DNA of 64,000 nucleotides from NCBI RefSeq assembly GCF_028368935.1, contig NZ_JAQNDK010000001.1, forward strand, positions 3,534,001 to 3,598,000, written 5' to 3'. A program made the translations under genes and the position numbers. Origin of the DNA: Sorangium aterium. Lineage in GTDB: Bacteria > Myxococcota_A > Polyangia > Polyangiales > Polyangiaceae. The notes under the pieces are model-generated. The model did no database searches. It saw only the letters and a program-made list of their open reading frames with translations, and had not been told where the DNA came from. Shown piece after piece: positions 17,823 to 26,567 of the stretch (position 1 is the first letter of the stretch; each line of letters opens with the position of its first letter).

Positions 17823-18241
17823 GCGCCCCGCCGCGCGTCCCGGAGCGCATCCCGCTGGGCGAGCAGCCATGCGCGCGCCTCGCCTTCGGTCTCGAAGAAC
17901 TCGACCGGATAGGATTGCCTCGACAGGATCTGCACGCTCTTCGCGGCGAGCGTCGAGACGACGCGCACGGCGAAGCTCGCGCCGAACAGCGCGATCGCGT
18001 CGAAGCGCACGCCGCGGAGCTCCTCCGCCATCACCTTGCGCGCCGACGCCGAGATGGTCCCGAGGCGGCGCGCATCGGAGAGCACGAGGACCGCGCGGCC
18101 GCCCTCCGACAGGCGCCTGCACGCGGCGGAGATCGCGCGCGCCGTGTCGTCCGAGATGTCGCCCTCGATGGCGGTGCACAGGATCCCGTCGGCGTCCTCG
18201 CGGAGGGCCTGGCTTGCGTCGTCGATGCGGGGGTCGCTCAT
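17819..18241 (-). CDS. STAS/SpoIIAA-like protein, subtype B, copy 2
   Basis: A 140-residue paralogue of its neighbours with the same strand-helix plan: L-C-T-A-I-E-G-D-I-S-D, V-L-V-L-S-D-A-R-R, D-A-I-A-L-F-G-A-S-F and the terminal F-F-E-T-E-G-E-A-R-A-W-L-L-A-Q-R. It is closest to the 19031 copy (shared R-E-D-A-D-G, A-E-E-L-R-G-V-R-F and R-V-V-x-T-L-A). I set the start at the MSDP codon shared by all four copies and not at the ATG 20 codons upstream. It overlaps the next gene by four bases (ATGA), so the pair is translationally coupled. A 279-base gap separates it from the first pair. Confidence 0.68.
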   Translation of the reverse strand: MSDPRIDDASQALREDADGILCTAIEGDISDDTARAISAACRRLSEGGRAVLVLSDARRLGTISASARKVMAEELRGVRFDAIALFGASFAVRVVSTLAAKSVQILSRQSYPVEFFETEGEARAWLLAQRDALRDARRGA

Positions 18242-18520
18242 GGCGTTGCACGGTAGCTCGTTTGCGCGGCGGTACGACGTTCGCTCGATCACGGACGCCA
18301 CCCGCGCGACGATCGGCGGAGCGGCCGATCGAGCGCGTGGGTCGCCGTTCAGGGCCGCGCATGCGCCGGATCATCCGCGCGCCGCGCGAGCGCGTCCGTC
18401 ACGGCTCGCGCGTGCGCCGGGGAGACGCTGGCGCGCCGCGGCGACGCGTGGAACATCGGACATGGCCCCTGCGAAGGAGACGCACATCCTGCCCCCGCGG
18501 GCGCGCCGCGGGGGGTGACG

Positions 18521-18955
18521 TCACGCCTGGGTTCGCCGCCCGGCCCGGTGCGCTCCCCGCTGCGCGAGGAGCCACGCGCGCGCTTCGGCTTCCGTCTCGA
18601 AGAACACGAGCCGAGGGAACCGCTTCGTGAGAAGGTTGATGCTCTTCATGATGAGCGTCGCCATGACGCGGATGGAGAAGCTCGCCCCGAAGACCGCGAT
18701 CCCATCGAGGCGCGCCGAGCGCATCCCATCCAGGTACACCTTGCGCGCCGCCGGCGTGACCGCCCCGCAGCGGCGCGCGTCGGCGAGCACCAGCACGTCG
18801 CGGCCGCTGTCCGTCAGGCGCTGGAAGGCGTCCACGAGCGCGCGCGCGTTGTCCTCGAGGACATCGCCGTCGGTCGCGATGACCAGGAGGCCATCGGGCT
18901 CTTCGCGGAGCTCGAAGCGCGCGCCCGCCGGACGGGGATCGCTCATGTCGGACAT
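18521..18955 (-). CDS. STAS/SpoIIAA-like protein, subtype A, copy 1
   Basis: A 144-residue member of the cluster: L-L-V-I-A-T-D-G-D-V-L, D-V-L-V-L-A-D-A-R-R, D-G-I-A-V-F-G-A-S-F-S-I-R-V and the common end F-F-E-T-E-A-E-A-R-A-W-L-L-A-Q-R. Two starts are possible, ATG 18955 (MSDMSDP) or ATG 18946 (MSDP); the latter matches its paralogues. Cys and Ala replace residues of the other copies in D-A-R-R-C-G-A-V-T. It lies 75 bases below the subtype B copy at 19031. The conserved C-terminal R-A-W-L-L-A-Q-R in all copies may be a partner-binding helix. Confidence 0.68.
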   Translation of the reverse strand: MSDMSDPRPAGARFELREEPDGLLVIATDGDVLEDNARALVDAFQRLTDSGRDVLVLADARRCGAVTPAARKVYLDGMRSARLDGIAVFGASFSIRVMATLIMKSINLLTKRFPRLVFFETEAEARAWLLAQRGAHRAGRRTQA

Positions 18956-19030
18956 GGTAGCCCATCCCCGCGACGCGCGCCCCGCGCGCCGGCGCTGCGC
19001 CGATGGCGCGCGCCTCGGAGGGCGGCAGCG

Positions 19031-19456
19031 TTATGCGCCCTGCCGCTGCGTGGCCCGGAGCGCGTCTCGCTGGGCGAGCAGCCACGCGCGCGCCTCGTCC
19101 TCCGTGTCGAAGAACGCCAGCGGATAGACCTCGCCCGTGAAGAATTGCACGCTCCTCGAGGCGAGCGTGGTCACGACGCGCAGGGAGAAGCTCGCCCCGA
19201 AGACCGCGACCCCGCTGAAGCGCACGCCGCGCAGCTCTTCCGCCAGCGCGCTGCGCGCCGCCGCCGTCAGGGTCCCGACGCGGCGGGAGTCGGAGAGCAC
19301 GAAGACCTCGCGGCCGCTGTCCGCCACGCGCCTGAACACGGCGCAGAGAGAGCGCGCGATCTCCTCCGAGATATCGCCCTCGATGGCGAAACAAAGAAAG
19401 CCGTCGGCGTCCTCGCGGAGGAAACGGCACGTGTCCTCGGAACGGGGCTCGCTCAT
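19031..19456 (-). CDS. STAS/SpoIIAA-like protein, subtype B, copy 1
   Basis: A 141-residue protein and the most upstream gene of the four-paralogue array. It has F-L-C-F-A-I-E-G-D-I-S-E-E-I, E-V-F-V-L-S-D-S-R-R-V-G, G-V-A-V-F-G-A-S-F-S-L-R-V-V-T-T-L-A and the closing F-F-D-T-E-D-E-A-R-A-W-L-L-A-Q-R. The start MSEPRSED corresponds to the MSDP of the others; an ATG 11 codons upstream lacks support. The second aspartate region (S-D-S-R) occupies the place where SpoIIAA-type proteins have their regulatory Ser, but alignment is needed. Promoter DNA should lie in 19457-19645. Confidence 0.68.
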   Translation of the reverse strand: MSEPRSEDTCRFLREDADGFLCFAIEGDISEEIARSLCAVFRRVADSGREVFVLSDSRRVGTLTAAARSALAEELRGVRFSGVAVFGASFSLRVVTTLASRSVQFFTGEVYPLAFFDTEDEARAWLLAQRDALRATQRQGA

Positions 19457-19547
19457 CTCCCGCAGGCTAGCGCATTCGGCCCACCGCAAGACGAGCGCTC
19501 GCGGGGCCGGCGAGAGAGAGCGCTCGCCGGGTGACGCGCCTCACCGA

Positions 19548-19622
19548 CCGCCGCTCCGCGCGCCGCCACTCCGCGCGCCGCCGCTCCCCGTGCCGCCACT
19601 CCGCGCACCGCCACTCCGCGCG
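19548..19622. repeat. 15-bp GC-rich tandem repeat, five units
   Basis: Five head-to-tail 15-base units of the form CCGCC(A/G)CTCC(G/C)CG(C/T)(G/A) at 19548-19622. It sits between the metalloprotease stop (19646) and the start of the first STAS-like gene (19456). No protein frame is supported across it. It might act as an RNA structure or simply be an unstable simple repeat. Confidence 0.75.
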
Positions 19623-19645
19623 TCGCCCGGCGCGTAAGCCCCCGC

Positions 19646-21280
19646 TCAGCGCCTGCGCCGGCGCGCGGCCAGCGCGAGCAGCGAGGCGCCCAGCGCGCAG
19701 CCGAAGGCCGCGGCGGAGCTCGCGGGCGCGGCGGCCGGCGCCACGACGCGGCAGCCGCACCCGCCGTCGTCGACGCCCGCTGCCCCCTCGGCAGGCGCCT
19801 CGCCGCCGGCGCCGCCGCCACCGCCGCCGGTGGCCTCCGCGTCGGCCCGGCACGCGGCGACCTCGTCCGGCGTGCCGATGCACAGCGTCGGCTTGCGCGA
19901 TTCGCCTTCTTGAAGGCCGTTCACCACGATCACGGCAAGGTCATCGGCGCCCGCCGTGTCGACGAGCGCCTCGCCCGAGGCGACGTCGCCGGCGCGCACC
20001 ACCTCGCCGTACACGCGGCCGCGCCGCGCCGCGAGCAGCAGCGCGAGGCCGGAGAGCTGCGCCGGATCGTCCGCGGGCGCCGCGAGCGCGGCCGTCATGG
20101 TCGCGCGCCCCGCGGGGGGGACGCTGAAGTACTGCGCCGACGCATGGAAGACGCGCAGCCCGTCCGCGTAGGGCGCCGCGACCTCCTCCGGGGCGAGCCC
20201 GCGGTAGCCGGACCCGGCGGCGTAGGAGCGCTGGGGATCCGCGGCGGATCCGGTGAGCAGGTTCCAGGCGGCGAACTCCACGAACGCCTCGGCGAACGTC
20301 GTCTGCGCCTGCGACGAGAGCAAGGGGTCGAGCTGCTCGAACCACACAGGATCCGCCTCGCCGTTCGCGCCGTCCTCGAGGCGCTCCCAGAGCGCGCGGA
20401 CCGTGCCGTCCCCGAAGCGCTCCTCGAGGAACTGGAAGAAGAGCGCGCTCCCGTAGCTGAAGGGGTCCACAGGGCCGGTGAAGGGCACGTCGAGCGACCG
20501 ATCCGTGTTCGCGAGGTAGCCGTCGACGAAGCCCTCGAAGTCCTTCAGCGAGGGGTCGAACGACTCGGTCGCCCAGACCGCGGTCCCCTCCGTGATCAGC
20601 GTGTCCTGGCCGTGGTCGTAGGCCGCCTGCACCGCGTGGAAGAGCTCGTGGCTCCCGAGGATCCGGTTCGCCGTCAGCGTCGACGGATAGCCGTAGCCGC
20701 TGTAGTCGTTCTCCTGGGTCATGAAGCCCGCGCAGCGGTCCCCGGCGTCCTCGGCGCAGGCGTCGACGCGGAACACGCCGTCGCCGACGCCGGCGAAGTC
20801 GACGAGGTAGACGTCGAAGCGGCCGTCGCCGCCGTTGTCGGGCAGGTCCTCGTCGCTCCTCGGCGGCCGGAAGCCGAGGACGTCTCGGTAGTGGGCGATG
20901 ACCTCGTCGTAGACGGCGGCGACCTCCTCGACGAAGTCGGGGACGCCCGTCGCGTCGTCGTCGGCGGCGGGCACCGCGCAGCGCCCCTCGCGCGCGAAAT
21001 GGACGAGGAAGCTCCCCGACGCCGACGCGAAGGTCTCGACGCCGTCGTCCGGATCGAACCGGAACTGGAGGCTCGTGCCGCGCGAGTCGGGCCGGTCGAG
21101 CGGCGCCGCGGCGGGCCCGTCGAGCGGCGCCGCGGCCGTGTCGTCCGCGCCGCAGCCCGCGAGCGACGGCGCGAGCCAGGCCGCAAGCACGGCCGCGGCG
21201 CGGCCCAGGCGGCGCCACGGGGCCGCGGCGCGGGCCAGGCTGCTGCGCCACGCAGGCTCAGCGCCGGCGGTCCGCGTCAC
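19646..21280 (-). CDS. putative zinc metalloprotease, MXAN_6640-like, lipobox plus MYXO-CTERM-like tail
   Basis: A 544-residue exported protein. HELFH at residues 211-215 is a zincin H-E-x-x-H motif, with a downstream I-T-E-G-T-A-V-W-A-T-E segment likely to supply the third ligand. The layout resembles the MXAN_6640 family of putative metalloproteases. The N-terminus has a signal peptide ending L-A-G-C (C43, lipobox). The C-terminus has C-G-C-R, an Ala-rich helix and a final Arg run, typical of MYXO-CTERM. Having both anchoring signals is unusual. The GTG start at 21280 overlaps the HmuY-like stop by four bases; a longer frame from 21355 would overlap it by 79 bases and is less likely. Confidence 0.82.
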   Translation of the reverse strand: MTRTAGAEPAWRSSLARAAAPWRRLGRAAAVLAAWLAPSLAGCGADDTAAAPLDGPAAAPLDRPDSRGTSLQFRFDPDDGVETFASASGSFLVHFAREGRCAVPAADDDATGVPDFVEEVAAVYDEVIAHYRDVLGFRPPRSDEDLPDNGGDGRFDVYLVDFAGVGDGVFRVDACAEDAGDRCAGFMTQENDYSGYGYPSTLTANRILGSHELFHAVQAAYDHGQDTLITEGTAVWATESFDPSLKDFEGFVDGYLANTDRSLDVPFTGPVDPFSYGSALFFQFLEERFGDGTVRALWERLEDGANGEADPVWFEQLDPLLSSQAQTTFAEAFVEFAAWNLLTGSAADPQRSYAAGSGYRGLAPEEVAAPYADGLRVFHASAQYFSVPPAGRATMTAALAAPADDPAQLSGLALLLAARRGRVYGEVVRAGDVASGEALVDTAGADDLAVIVVNGLQEGESRKPTLCIGTPDEVAACRADAEATGGGGGGAGGEAPAEGAAGVDDGGCGCRVVAPAAAPASSAAAFGCALGASLLALAARRRRR

Positions 21281-22071
21281 GGCAGGAGCGCCCACCGGAC
21301 CTGGAAGTTGGCGGAGCCGGTGTTCTCCATGGGGACCATCCCGGTCTCCTGGCACTGCGCCTGCGTCTGCTCATTGTAGAAGTGCGTGACGGTCAGCTTG
21401 AGGCTCCGGCCATCGGCGAGCCGGAGCACGTAGACGAGGCCGGTCATCTTCACGCACCCGGGGTAGGTCCAGTAGCCGGAGAGCGCCGTCGCCGGGGAGT
21501 CCAGCCCGGAGCCGTCGGGGATGAGCTCGCAGCTCTCGGTGAAATACTCGTCGCTGCGGAGCCTCAGCTCGCCGGGCGCCTCGGTGATCCCATCGTAGTC
21601 CGGGGTGCCCGGGAGCCGCGCCGCCGTGACGCAGGACGGCCCGGAGTGGCCGCTGTTGATGCGCACGATGTAGCGCCGGAAGGCGATGTCCCAGTCCATG
21701 GACTGGAGCGACGCCTCGTCGGAGATCTCGACCTTCTCGAGGCCGGCGTCCGTGAACCGGGCATAGACGTAGGCGTCGGGATCGGAAGCGAAGGGGCCGC
21801 CCGCGGTGGCGTCGACGAGGGAGCGGATGCCGGCGCCGTCCTGCTCGTTGAGGATCTCCCCTGCCGCCACGGTGTCCTGGAGGTTCATCTGCTGGAAGAC
21901 CTCATCCTCGCAGGGCACCGGCGTGGGCTCCGAGCAGACGGGCCCGGCGGGACCGCTGCCCCCCTCGCCGCCAGGGCCGATCGGGTCGTCGGAGCCGCAG
22001 GCGCACAGGGCAAGGAAGGCGAGGCTGGCGGCGACGAGGGGAGACGCAGTCGAGGAGCCCATTGGCGACAT
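21277..22071 (-). CDS. HmuY-like lipoprotein
   Basis: A 264-residue lipoprotein: signal peptide with lipobox ending L-C-A-C (C25), a Gly/Pro linker with Cys, then an HmuY-like domain. The diagnostic block is D-W-D-I-A-F-R-R-Y-I-V-R-I-N-S-G-H-S-G near residues 128-146, with a G-Y-W-T-Y-P block and a final N-F-Q-V-R-W strand, as in HmuY relatives. HmuY of Porphyromonas binds heme; many relatives in other phyla keep the fold without proven heme binding. The stop overlaps the metalloprotease start (GTGA), so the two are translated together; release of a ligand from host or prey protein is conceivable. Confidence 0.8.
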   Translation of the reverse strand: MSPMGSSTASPLVAASLAFLALCACGSDDPIGPGGEGGSGPAGPVCSEPTPVPCEDEVFQQMNLQDTVAAGEILNEQDGAGIRSLVDATAGGPFASDPDAYVYARFTDAGLEKVEISDEASLQSMDWDIAFRRYIVRINSGHSGPSCVTAARLPGTPDYDGITEAPGELRLRSDEYFTESCELIPDGSGLDSPATALSGYWTYPGCVKMTGLVYVLRLADGRSLKLTVTHFYNEQTQAQCQETGMVPMENTGSANFQVRWALLP

Positions 22072-22101
22072 GGTAACCCAAAGTCGGAGCCGGCGTGCCC
22101 G

Positions 22102-23769
22102 CTAGGGCGCTCGGCTGCGCTGGTAGAGCCACCAGTCTCCGACGTGGTCGACGGCGACGATGCTCGGGTCGTTCGCGAAGAGGTGGTTCGCCCCCGCGCG
22201 CCGGCGGACGAGGAACCAGTCGAAGAAGGCGCCGTGGCGGCGGACGTCGAATATCGAAGGCGTCCACTCCCACCGGAGCGGCGTGGGCGGCGGGACGACG
22301 GCGCCCGGCTCCTCGCGGGGCCTGTAGGCGACGGGCGAGGCGTCCCAGACGGCGAAGTGGAAGCTGAGCCAGCCGCCTCGCGTGGCCTGCACCCAGGCGG
22401 GGAGATGGATGAACGGCGTCGTCGTCCGAGTCGAACCGCCGTGATCGAAGACGAGGTAGAGCAGCCTCGGCGCCTGCGGGATGCGGGCGATGATGGCGTC
22501 GAAGTCCCGCGTGCTCTGGTCGAATCGGCGGTAGTTGTCGCGGACCACGGCGCCGAGGGAGAGCGCGGCGGCCGAGAGCGCGAGCACGGCCGGCACCTTG
22601 AGCCAGGGCGATCGCGGCAGGTCCGGGAAGGCGCCGAGGGCCAGGAACAGCGCCGCGACGATCTCGCGCGGGTAGACGTACCACCAGAGGCCGATCTGGA
22701 GCGGCAGGGTCAGGAACAGGCCCAGGAACACGGCCGCGCAGGCGACCGGAACGAGGGCGGCGAGGCGCGCGAAAGACCGCTGCGGCGCGTCCGTCGCGGG
22801 CGAGGGCGCAGCGTCGGCGAGCCGTGCGGCGGCGCCGGCGGCGCATACGAGCAGCGCGGCGAGCACGAAGCGCGCAGCCCGGCCGGCGGCCGCCGCCTCG
22901 GCGGGATCGGTGAAGCTCGTGAAGAGGAGCGATGGGACCTCGCGGAGCCGCTCCCAGTGGAGCGCGGGCGCGATGGGCGCCGCGTGCAGCGTGTCGGTCC
23001 TGACCGCGAGCCACGCCGCGAAGAGGGCCAGCGAGGGTGCGAGCGGGAGCGCGATGGGGCGGAGCCGCCGCGTCGCCGGGAAGACGACGATCGCTGTGCC
23101 GACCACGGCGGCGAGCGCGAACGGGAAGCGGAAGATGTGCGTGAAGAACAGGGCGACGAGCGCGAGCGCGAGCGCGATCTGCCGGCCGCGCGAGGGGCGA
23201 TCGAGGAGCAGGAGCGTCAGGCCGACGACCATCGCGAAGAGGCCGAGCGCGCCCATGTGATTGAGGAAGCCCCAGTGGGTGAGGTTGCACCAGACGAGGA
23301 GCAGGCCGAGGACGCCGAGGAGCGGGCTCCGCTTCAGGCCGTGAAAGAGGACGGCGAGGCCCGCGGGCAGGAGCGCGAGCATCGCCGCCGCCGCGACCTT
23401 CACCGCGGCCACGGGAGGGAGGACGAGCATCAGCAGGGCGCCGAGCGCGTACATGGACATGTACGGGACGGCGAGCGGCTGGAGCGTGAACTGCTCGCGG
23501 AAGTGCCACGCCGGGTCGAGGTAGTGCCTGAACGCCGCCGTCTCGGCCGCGTGGAACGGGAGATCGGTCATCGGCGGATAGCGGACGACCGCGAGCGGGA
23601 CGGCGATCACATAGACGGACGCGGCGACGACGACGAGGGCGAGCGCCGCGCTGAGCGGCGCGCGGTCGACACGCGCCGCGGCGCTCGGTCGACACGCGCC
23701 GCGGCGGAGAAGGCCGGAGAGCGCGCGGCGCGCGAGGGCGGGCGCCGTCGTGAAAGACCGGGTGTCCAA
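22102..23769 (-). CDS. multi-pass membrane protein, GT-C-like, function unknown
   Basis: A 555-residue membrane protein with about ten to twelve hydrophobic segments between residues 40 and 440. An early loop (Y-P-P-M-T-D-L-P-F-H) and a tail rich in Trp and Phe (residues 450-555) recall GT-C glycosyltransferases, where an acidic residue in the first loop is catalytic. No specific subfamily is recognised. The start is a TTG at 23769. The next gene on this strand, the HmuY-like lipoprotein, starts 31 bases downstream, so all three could be one transcript. O-antigen-ligase-like or other lipid-linked sugar enzymes are alternatives. Confidence 0.6.
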   Translation of the reverse strand: MDTRSFTTAPALARRALSGLLRRGACRPSAAARVDRAPLSAALALVVVAASVYVIAVPLAVVRYPPMTDLPFHAAETAAFRHYLDPAWHFREQFTLQPLAVPYMSMYALGALLMLVLPPVAAVKVAAAAMLALLPAGLAVLFHGLKRSPLLGVLGLLLVWCNLTHWGFLNHMGALGLFAMVVGLTLLLLDRPSRGRQIALALALVALFFTHIFRFPFALAAVVGTAIVVFPATRRLRPIALPLAPSLALFAAWLAVRTDTLHAAPIAPALHWERLREVPSLLFTSFTDPAEAAAAGRAARFVLAALLVCAAGAAARLADAAPSPATDAPQRSFARLAALVPVACAAVFLGLFLTLPLQIGLWWYVYPREIVAALFLALGAFPDLPRSPWLKVPAVLALSAAALSLGAVVRDNYRRFDQSTRDFDAIIARIPQAPRLLYLVFDHGGSTRTTTPFIHLPAWVQATRGGWLSFHFAVWDASPVAYRPREEPGAVVPPPTPLRWEWTPSIFDVRRHGAFFDWFLVRRRAGANHLFANDPSIVAVDHVGDWWLYQRSRAP

Positions 23770-24053
23770 GGTGCGGCGAGCCTACCACCGGGGATCGCCA
23801 CGGACCGCGCGTGCTTCCGGAGCGGCGGCTCGTTCTCGTCGTAGAGAACGGCGACGAACGCGGAGGCAAGCGACGATCGCGGGCTGCCCCGCATGTCACG
23901 CCGTCCTCCCGGTAAACCTCCTCGAACGGCGCAGCCCTGACGAGCTGAGCCGCCCTGGTACAGAGTCTGCGCGCCGCGCGGCGTCTTGCCACCCGTCTCC
24001 ACCCGGGAGAGTAATCGAGGAGCCTCCAGCGCGCCGAGAGAGAGGGGACGACG

Positions 24054-25673
24054 ATGGGCATGGGGACCGCACCGACCGTGAAGGCTCTCGACGGCGCGCC
24101 GGCGTCAGCGGCTCACAGGGCGGTGCTGGACAGGAACGCCATACGCCGCGCCATGCGTCCGGAGCGCGCCGCGCACGGCGAGAGCCAGCGCCGCGCGGTC
24201 CAGCGCGCGACGTACATCGGCCTGTGGGTATGGCCTGGCTTCTTCCTGTTGGATCTGTACATGGCGACGTGGGTTTATCCCAGCGCGCCCCTCTGGCATT
24301 TCGCCGCGCTCCGGCTCGCGGAGCAGGCCGCCATCGTCGCCGTCTACCGGATGTCGCTCAGGAGAGACGTCTCCCTCCGGCGCATCGCCGGCGCCGGGGA
24401 CCTGCTCTTCCTGGGAGCCGCCCTGTTCATCTCGGCGATGGCGCTCGACCTGGGCGGGGTCCGCAGCATTTACATGGATGGGCTCTCGGTCCTGATGCTG
24501 GTCCGCTGCGTCATCGTGCCGGCCCCCTGGTGGTCGGCGCTGCGGTCTCTGGCGCTCCTCGCGCTCACGTACCCCCTGGTGATGGGCACCGCCGCCGTGT
24601 TCTCCGTGCCGATCCGCGCGTCGCTGCTCGACGTGTCGGAGCTGGCGGGCGTCGCCGGACACTACGTCTTCGTGCTCGCCTCGGCCCTCGTGGGAGCGCT
24701 CTCGAGCCAGCTTGTCTGGTCCGCGCAGCAGCAGGTCTACCAGGCCCGCAAGCTCGGCCGGTACCGGCTGAAGGCGCAGATTGGCCAGGGAGGTATGGGC
24801 GAGGTCTGGCTCGCGTGGGACGAGACGCTGGGCCGCAAGGTGGCGCTCAAGCTGCTCCGCACGCAAGAAGCACCGGAGCCCGCCGATCTGAGGCGGTTCC
24901 AGCGAGAGGCTCACGCCGCCAGCGTGCTGAGCAATCCTCACACCATTCGCATCTTCGACTTCGGCGCGAGCGACGATGGCATCTATTACATCGCCATGGA
25001 GTATCTCCCGGGCGCGGATCTCGGCGCATTGCTCGCCGCGTACGGCCCGATGCCGCCGCAGCGCGCGGTGCGCTTCATCGCGCAGGCGTGCGAGTCGCTC
25101 ATCGAGGCGCACGACGCAGGGGTCATCCATCGGGACATCAAGCCGCAGAACCTGTTCGTGACGCGCGTCGGCGACGATCACGACTTCGTCAAGCTGCTCG
25201 ACTTCGGGATCGCGCGGGTTGTCCCCAGGGGGGAGCCCACCTCGGGCACCAGCACAGGCGTGATCCGCGGGACTCCCGAGTACATGGCGCCCGAGCTGTT
25301 CTGCGGTGAGCAGGCGGACGCGCGTAGCGACATCTACGGGCTCGGCGTGACGTTCTATACGCTGCTCGCGGGCGGTCCGCCGTTCGAGGGCAGCTCGCTG
25401 GCGCAGGTGATCGCGGCGCAGCTCTCGCAGCGGCCAACGCTGCCGTCGGCCCGCCGCAAGGAGCCGCTCCCTGCGCAGCTCGAGGCCGTCGTCCTCCGCT
25501 GCCTCGAGAAGGATCCGACGGCGCGCTTCCAGTCGATGCGGGAGCTCGCCAGCGCCGTGGGGGAGCTCGCCGACGACGCCGCGTGGAACGCGCGGGACGC
25601 GGAGCGGTTCTGGCGCGATCACGTCACGCAGCTGGCGAGGATGGAGGCGCCGACCCAGGAAGTTTCGGCCTGA
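24054..25673 (+). CDS. Ser/Thr protein kinase with N-terminal multi-helix membrane domain
   Basis: A 539-residue eukaryotic-like kinase. Residues about 53-225 form six hydrophobic helices, then a short linker (230-236) leads to a full kinase domain at 237-505: G-Q-G-G-M-G at 244-249, K266 in V-A-L-K, H-R-D-I-K-P-Q-N at 359-366 (D361 catalytic), D-F-G at 383-385 and A-P-E at 412-414. Most Hanks-type bacterial kinases put the kinase first and have one helix; here a polytopic sensor-like region precedes it, similar in layout to MASE-type sensor modules. The kinase should be active. The start follows GAGAGGGG. Neighbouring genes do not identify the substrate. Confidence 0.92.
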   Translation: MGMGTAPTVKALDGAPASAAHRAVLDRNAIRRAMRPERAAHGESQRRAVQRATYIGLWVWPGFFLLDLYMATWVYPSAPLWHFAALRLAEQAAIVAVYRMSLRRDVSLRRIAGAGDLLFLGAALFISAMALDLGGVRSIYMDGLSVLMLVRCVIVPAPWWSALRSLALLALTYPLVMGTAAVFSVPIRASLLDVSELAGVAGHYVFVLASALVGALSSQLVWSAQQQVYQARKLGRYRLKAQIGQGGMGEVWLAWDETLGRKVALKLLRTQEAPEPADLRRFQREAHAASVLSNPHTIRIFDFGASDDGIYYIAMEYLPGADLGALLAAYGPMPPQRAVRFIAQACESLIEAHDAGVIHRDIKPQNLFVTRVGDDHDFVKLLDFGIARVVPRGEPTSGTSTGVIRGTPEYMAPELFCGEQADARSDIYGLGVTFYTLLAGGPPFEGSSLAQVIAAQLSQRPTLPSARRKEPLPAQLEAVVLRCLEKDPTARFQSMRELASAVGELADDAAWNARDAERFWRDHVTQLARMEAPTQEVSA

Positions 25674-25686
25674 GAGGGGCCGAAGC

Positions 25687-26448
25687 TCACGGCGCCTCGG
25701 GTCCCTTGCCCCTCGCCCCCGCGGCGCTCGCAATCTGGGCCTCGAGCGCCGCCACGCGCTCCAGCGCGGCCTCCTTCGCCGCGCGCTCCGCCTCCTTCGC
25801 CGCGCGCTCCGCCTCCGCGGCGGTCGGGAAGAGCTCCTCGCCCTCGGGCCCCGTGGCCAGCCGGAGGCGCGCCTCCTCGCCGGCGCCGATCCCCCGCAGC
25901 CAGCAGCCGAGCACGCGCGCGTGGATCCGGTCGACGTTCGTCGTCTCCACCCGGACGAAGCCGCGCGTCTTCAGCCTCCGGTAGCGCTGCCACCGCACCC
26001 GATCGCGGCCCCGCTCCCAGTCGGGATCGAAGATCACGAGCTCCTTCACCCCGAGCTCCCGGTAGCGCTCGGGCGCGTCCACGTCGTCCTTGTAGGGCTC
26101 GTCCGACGAGACGACTTCGAGCGCGAAGCTCGGGGCGATGCCCGTCTCCCACACCCTCCAGCTCCGCACGCGCCGGCCCGGCGGCACGCCAGGCAGCACG
26201 TACACGTCCGGGGCCACGACCTTGGAAGGATCGAATTGCCGATAATAGATGAACTGGTCCGCCCCCACGAACCTCGGCCGACCGAGCGCCTCGTACCAGC
26301 GCTCGATGAGAGGACGGAGGAGCTCCACGATCCACGTCTGAAGGGAGTCCTCCCCCATCTTCTTCTCCACCGGATAGAACGTCGGATCACGCTCCTTGCC
26401 GTCACGGTGCGCCCGCCGATGGACCTGCCTGTGCGCCTCGGTCGACAT
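25687..26448 (-). CDS. Uma2 family (DUF820) PD-(D/E)XK-like protein
   Basis: A 253-residue protein with the DUF820/Uma2 nuclease fold: A-P-D-V-Y-V-L near residue 79, S-F-A-L-E-V-V-S-S-D-E near 109 and Y-R-E-L-G-V-K-E-L-V-I-F-D near 131. The acidic residues in the first two blocks match the PD-(D/E)XK-like site. Members are abundant in myxobacteria and cyanobacteria and are mostly uncharacterised. The C-terminal 45 residues are an Ala/Glu/Arg coiled coil with a repeated E-R-A-A-K-E-A unit. The start at 26448 (MSTEAH) follows AGGATGGGG; a longer frame reaching 26526 is Arg-rich noise. It converges with the kinase gene, 13 bases apart. Confidence 0.82.
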   Translation of the reverse strand: MSTEAHRQVHRRAHRDGKERDPTFYPVEKKMGEDSLQTWIVELLRPLIERWYEALGRPRFVGADQFIYYRQFDPSKVVAPDVYVLPGVPPGRRVRSWRVWETGIAPSFALEVVSSDEPYKDDVDAPERYRELGVKELVIFDPDWERGRDRVRWQRYRRLKTRGFVRVETTNVDRIHARVLGCWLRGIGAGEEARLRLATGPEGEELFPTAAEAERAAKEAERAAKEAALERVAALEAQIASAAGARGKGPEAP

Positions 26449-26567
26449 GCCCCATCCTACCCGACCGGGGCGCGCGCATCGACCCGCGCCGCTGCGGCGC
26501 GCGGGGCCCGCTCCTCGGCGCTGCACCTGCCCGCGCGACGCCGCCGACGCGATAGGCTGCGCCCACG

